Shown in pieces: positions 61,986 to 64,000 of a stretch of DNA of 64,000 nucleotides. Origin of the DNA: CAVYXZ01 sp963772595 (lineage in GTDB: Bacteria > Chloroflexota > Anaerolineae > Aggregatilineales > Phototrophicaceae); NCBI GenBank assembly GCA_963772595.1, contig CAVYXZ010000008.1:372001-436000 (forward strand), given 5' to 3'. The stretch's first letter is position 1, and the number at the start of each line of letters is the position of its first letter. Both the position numbers and the translations under genes were made by a program. The notes beneath the pieces are model-generated. The model saw only the letters and a program-made list of their open reading frames with translations. It was not told the origin of the DNA and made no database searches.

Positions 61986-63065
61986 GTGACTCAATCCACG
62001 ATTATCGTGCTGGAAGGCGATCAGACCGGGCAGGAACTGCTGCAAGAGGCACTGCGGGTGCTCGACCCCCAGGTGGTCCGCTGTGACCTCAAGTTCGAGA
62101 CCTTTGATCTCTCGCTGGATAATCGGCGCAAGACGAAAAACGAGATTGTGCATGAGGCGGCGGCCCGCATCAAGGCGACTGGCCTGGGCATCAAGGCGGC
62201 GACGATTACCCCCGGCGACCCGGACGACGTCGGCAGCCCGAATGCGCTGCTGCGTGAACTGATCGACGGCCAGGTGATCCTGCGCACGGGTAGGCGCATC
62301 CCCTCGGTGAGGCCGCTGGCGGGCGTTCACGCGCCGATTGCGGTGGTGCGCATGGCGGTGGATGGGGCCTATAACGCCAAAGAATGGCGCGAGGGCGAGG
62401 GCCTGGACGAAGTCGCCTACAAAACGCAGAAGCTCAGCCGCCGGACCTGCCGCGCGGTGGCCGAATTCACCTTCCGCTATGCCCGGCGCAACAAGGCCAT
62501 CGTCTTCGGCGGGCCGAAATACACGGTCAGCCCGGTTTACGAAGGCATGTTCAAAGAGGAAATGGACGCCGCCTACCAGCGCTACCCGGATGTGCATTAC
62601 AACCCGCAGTTGATCGACGCGACCTATGCACTGCTGCTGGAAACGAGCGGCGAGGCCCTGGTGATCCCGGCTCTTAACCGCGACGGGGACAGCCTGAGCG
62701 ATCTGGTGCTGAAGATGTTCGGCACGATTGCCGGGGCGGAATCGATCATCTTTAGCCTGGACGAGAATTTCGAGGTCAAGGTGGCACTGACAGAAGCGCC
62801 ACACGGGACCGCGCCCAGCTTGCAGGGCAAGAATATCGCTAACCCGATGGCGATGATCCTGGCCGGGGCCGCCCTGCTGCGCTACGTGGGCAGCAAAGAG
62901 GCCAGCGCAGCCAGCCGCGCCATCTACGAATCGACCCTGGAAGCGGTCTACGAGGGCGTCCGCACGTCGGATCTGGCTGGGCAGGCCACGACCAGCGAAT
63001 TCACCGACGAGGTGATCCGCCGCGTGGAGAGCAAACTGGAAGTCTGGGACGCGCTGGGAGACTGA
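61986..63065 (+). CDS. Divergent isocitrate/isopropylmalate dehydrogenase-family protein
   Basis: 359 residues of the beta-decarboxylating dehydrogenase fold. Conserved catalytic positions can be matched: VVRMAVDGAYNAKEW (Tyr of the RENTEGEY motif), FGGPKYTVS (Lys), LIDATYALLL and ALNRDGDSLSD (metal-binding Asp residues), and EAPHGTAPSLQGKNIANPMA (NAD-binding HGTAP). The substrate loop usually R-x-x-L-x-L-x-x-x-x-R-P appears as ILRTGRRIPSVRP, and the RENTEGEY motif is strongly changed, so substrate specificity is unclear. GTG 61986 follows GGGAGGG. Probably homoisocitrate/isocitrate-like activity or a paralogue with a new substrate. Confidence 0.8.
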   Translation: MTQSTIIVLEGDQTGQELLQEALRVLDPQVVRCDLKFETFDLSLDNRRKTKNEIVHEAAARIKATGLGIKAATITPGDPDDVGSPNALLRELIDGQVILRTGRRIPSVRPLAGVHAPIAVVRMAVDGAYNAKEWREGEGLDEVAYKTQKLSRRTCRAVAEFTFRYARRNKAIVFGGPKYTVSPVYEGMFKEEMDAAYQRYPDVHYNPQLIDATYALLLETSGEALVIPALNRDGDSLSDLVLKMFGTIAGAESIIFSLDENFEVKVALTEAPHGTAPSLQGKNIANPMAMILAGAALLRYVGSKEASAASRAIYESTLEAVYEGVRTSDLAGQATTSEFTDEVIRRVESKLEVWDALGD

Positions 63066-63248
63066 GCGCAGTTAGGCCGCCTCGAATTCTCATTCGACCT
63101 CACTCCGAGTCCCTTGCCATACTGGTCTTCACGATATCCACTTTGTTTTTGGAAATCTCATCATAGGGAAGCGGACAAAGCAGGCTTCGCCTGGATAGCG
63201 CTTGAACCCTGTTGCCCTGAAGGGGGCCTTTGCATTACACTCTGGCAT

Positions 63249-64000
63249 ATGGACGACACCACTCTGGACGCCGAGTCGCCCTTTGCCGGACGACAGAATG
63301 CGCTGCTGCGCCTGGATCAGTATCTGAAGGATCCGGGTCCCAACAGCGCCCTGCTGATTCTGGGCAAGCGCTGGCAGGGCAAGACCGCCTTGCTGCGCTA
63401 TGCCAGCAGCTTCTTTGACGCCGCTGCTATCACGGTCTATGTGCCCTGCCGGGCGCGTATGCTGGAGTCGGAACGCCAGTTCTTTCAGACGATCATCGAC
63501 GGCAGCGCACAGGCAGTCGTATCGCATGACATCAGCGCCTCGCGGCTGCCACCTGACGATTCGCTGGCAGACGATCTGCGGCCCTGGCTGGATGAGGTCT
63601 GGCTGCCTGAAATCGGCCAGGTCATTCGCGCGCACCGGCATCTGCTGCTGCTGCTGGATGACGCTGACCTGATTCTGGACGCTATCGCGGCGGGGAACTT
63701 GCCCGATGACTGCCCGGCCTTTCTCGCCGATCTGCTGGGCCAGCATCCGCAGCTCAAGCTGGTGCTGAGCTTCCCGGTCGAGCGCGAGGCTGAGCTTGAG
63801 AAGCTGAGTCCTCTGATCAACGCCGGGCAGAGCCTGCGCCTGAGCAATTTCACAGCCGAGGAAACGGCCTGGCTGCTGCGCACGACCGCTGCCGCCGCGT
63901 ACCGGGTGAGCGACGATGCGGCCCAGGCGGTTCAGCAGGCATCGGGCGGTCAGCCGCTCTTTGTCGGACGTTTTGCCTCGGCGCTTGATGGCTATTATGC
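63249..64000 (+). CDS. AAA/STAND-type P-loop ATPase, partial
   Basis: Open to the right edge (at least 250 residues). Starts FAGRQNALLRLDQYL, an ORC/STAND-like N-terminal element. Walker A is LILGKRWQGKTALLRYA (G-x4-G-K-T), Walker B HLLLLLDDADLIL, and LSNFTAEETAWLLRTTAAAA is like the lid/winged helix region. Such ATPases often precede effector or sensor domains in the C-terminal part, which is not in the window. ATG 63249 has weak upstream RBS (GCATTACACTCTGGCAT). 183 nt of intergenic sequence precede it with no gene. Confidence 0.75.
   Translation, partial: MDDTTLDAESPFAGRQNALLRLDQYLKDPGPNSALLILGKRWQGKTALLRYASSFFDAAAITVYVPCRARMLESERQFFQTIIDGSAQAVVSHDISASRLPPDDSLADDLRPWLDEVWLPEIGQVIRAHRHLLLLLDDADLILDAIAAGNLPDDCPAFLADLLGQHPQLKLVLSFPVEREAELEKLSPLINAGQSLRLSNFTAEETAWLLRTTAAAAYRVSDDAAQAVQQASGGQPLFVGRFASALDGYY

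Noticed and set aside
61881..62804. N-terminal extension of the secreted-protein frame
   Set aside because: Antisense to the dehydrogenase gene; the signal peptide and ribosome site place the start at GTG 61880.
1..64000. tRNA, rRNA, integrase, transposase, CRISPR-Cas
   Set aside because: None could be recognised by eye on either strand; short RNA genes could still be missed.

Overview
Organism and data type. This is a gene-dense, high-GC bacterial chromosome segment. The gene set suggests an uncultured Chloroflexota (Anaerolineae-like) heterotroph: a single-polypeptide SdhC/SdhD anchor, many Thr/Pro-rich lipoproteins and membrane-anchored secreted proteins, an FHA/zinc-ribbon protein, several REC-kinase hybrids, an F420-type nitroreductase-like protein and a prokaryotic ubiquitin-like conjugation operon. 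The taxonomic call is inference; no rRNA or tRNA gene was seen. About twenty genes, including the pyruvate dehydrogenase E1/E2 genes, are interrupted by single-base frameshifts while all motifs persist across the frames. Most are therefore probably residual sequencing errors, and I annotate those genes as single loci.

Layout. 0-4.7 kb: edge of a WbpB-like sugar-nucleotide dehydrogenase, a DDN-like nitroreductase, then succinate dehydrogenase (fused cytochrome subunit, sdhA, sdhB) and convergent YihY. 5.6-9.1 kb: pyruvate dehydrogenase E1alpha-E1beta-E2 behind a structured leader. 9.2-13.8 kb: two sensor-kinase genes, each followed by a short divergent copy of the 3' end of the neighbouring gene (E2 and an L,D-transpeptidase). 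13.9-25.6 kb: ankyrin protein, GT-C-like membrane protein, SpoU methyltransferase, SGNH hydrolase, USP-USP-DUF389 protein, UspA, PQQ-type sugar dehydrogenase lipoprotein, FHA and membrane-zincin pair, REC-kinase. 25.7-32.6 kb: a 1439-residue kinase-like membrane protein, DinB-like protein, D-aminoacyl-tRNA deacylase, and a secreted SH3b/FecR-like/VHL-beta-like protein. 32.6-39.6 kb: a hexuronate-type catabolic locus (three Gfo/Idh/MocA oxidoreductases, an Old Yellow Enzyme homologue, uxaC) bearing two MITE-like repeats. 39.7-51.3 kb: trypsin-like protease, nucleotidyltransferase, gamma-family PLP lyase, M20 hydrolase, TPR protein, DUF433 protein, a GNAT/OmpR-regulator/histidine-kinase operon, PHP phosphoesterase, FGE-sulfatase-like protein.

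Highlight, 51.5-56.6 kb: a tightly overlapping operon encoding an E2-like protein, a JAB/JAMM protein, a ThiF/E1-like enzyme, a protein-isoaspartate-methyltransferase-like protein and a CoA-type Nudix hydrolase, followed by Hsp20. It looks like a ubiquitin-like conjugation module coupled to protein repair. No ubiquitin-like modifier is recognisable nearby, and the JAMM motif has His replaced by Gln. 56.7-64 kb: PfkB kinase, TPR protein, CNNM/CBS protein, rsmG, a secreted protein of unknown function, a divergent isocitrate/isopropylmalate-type dehydrogenase, and an AAA-type ATPase cut by the right edge.
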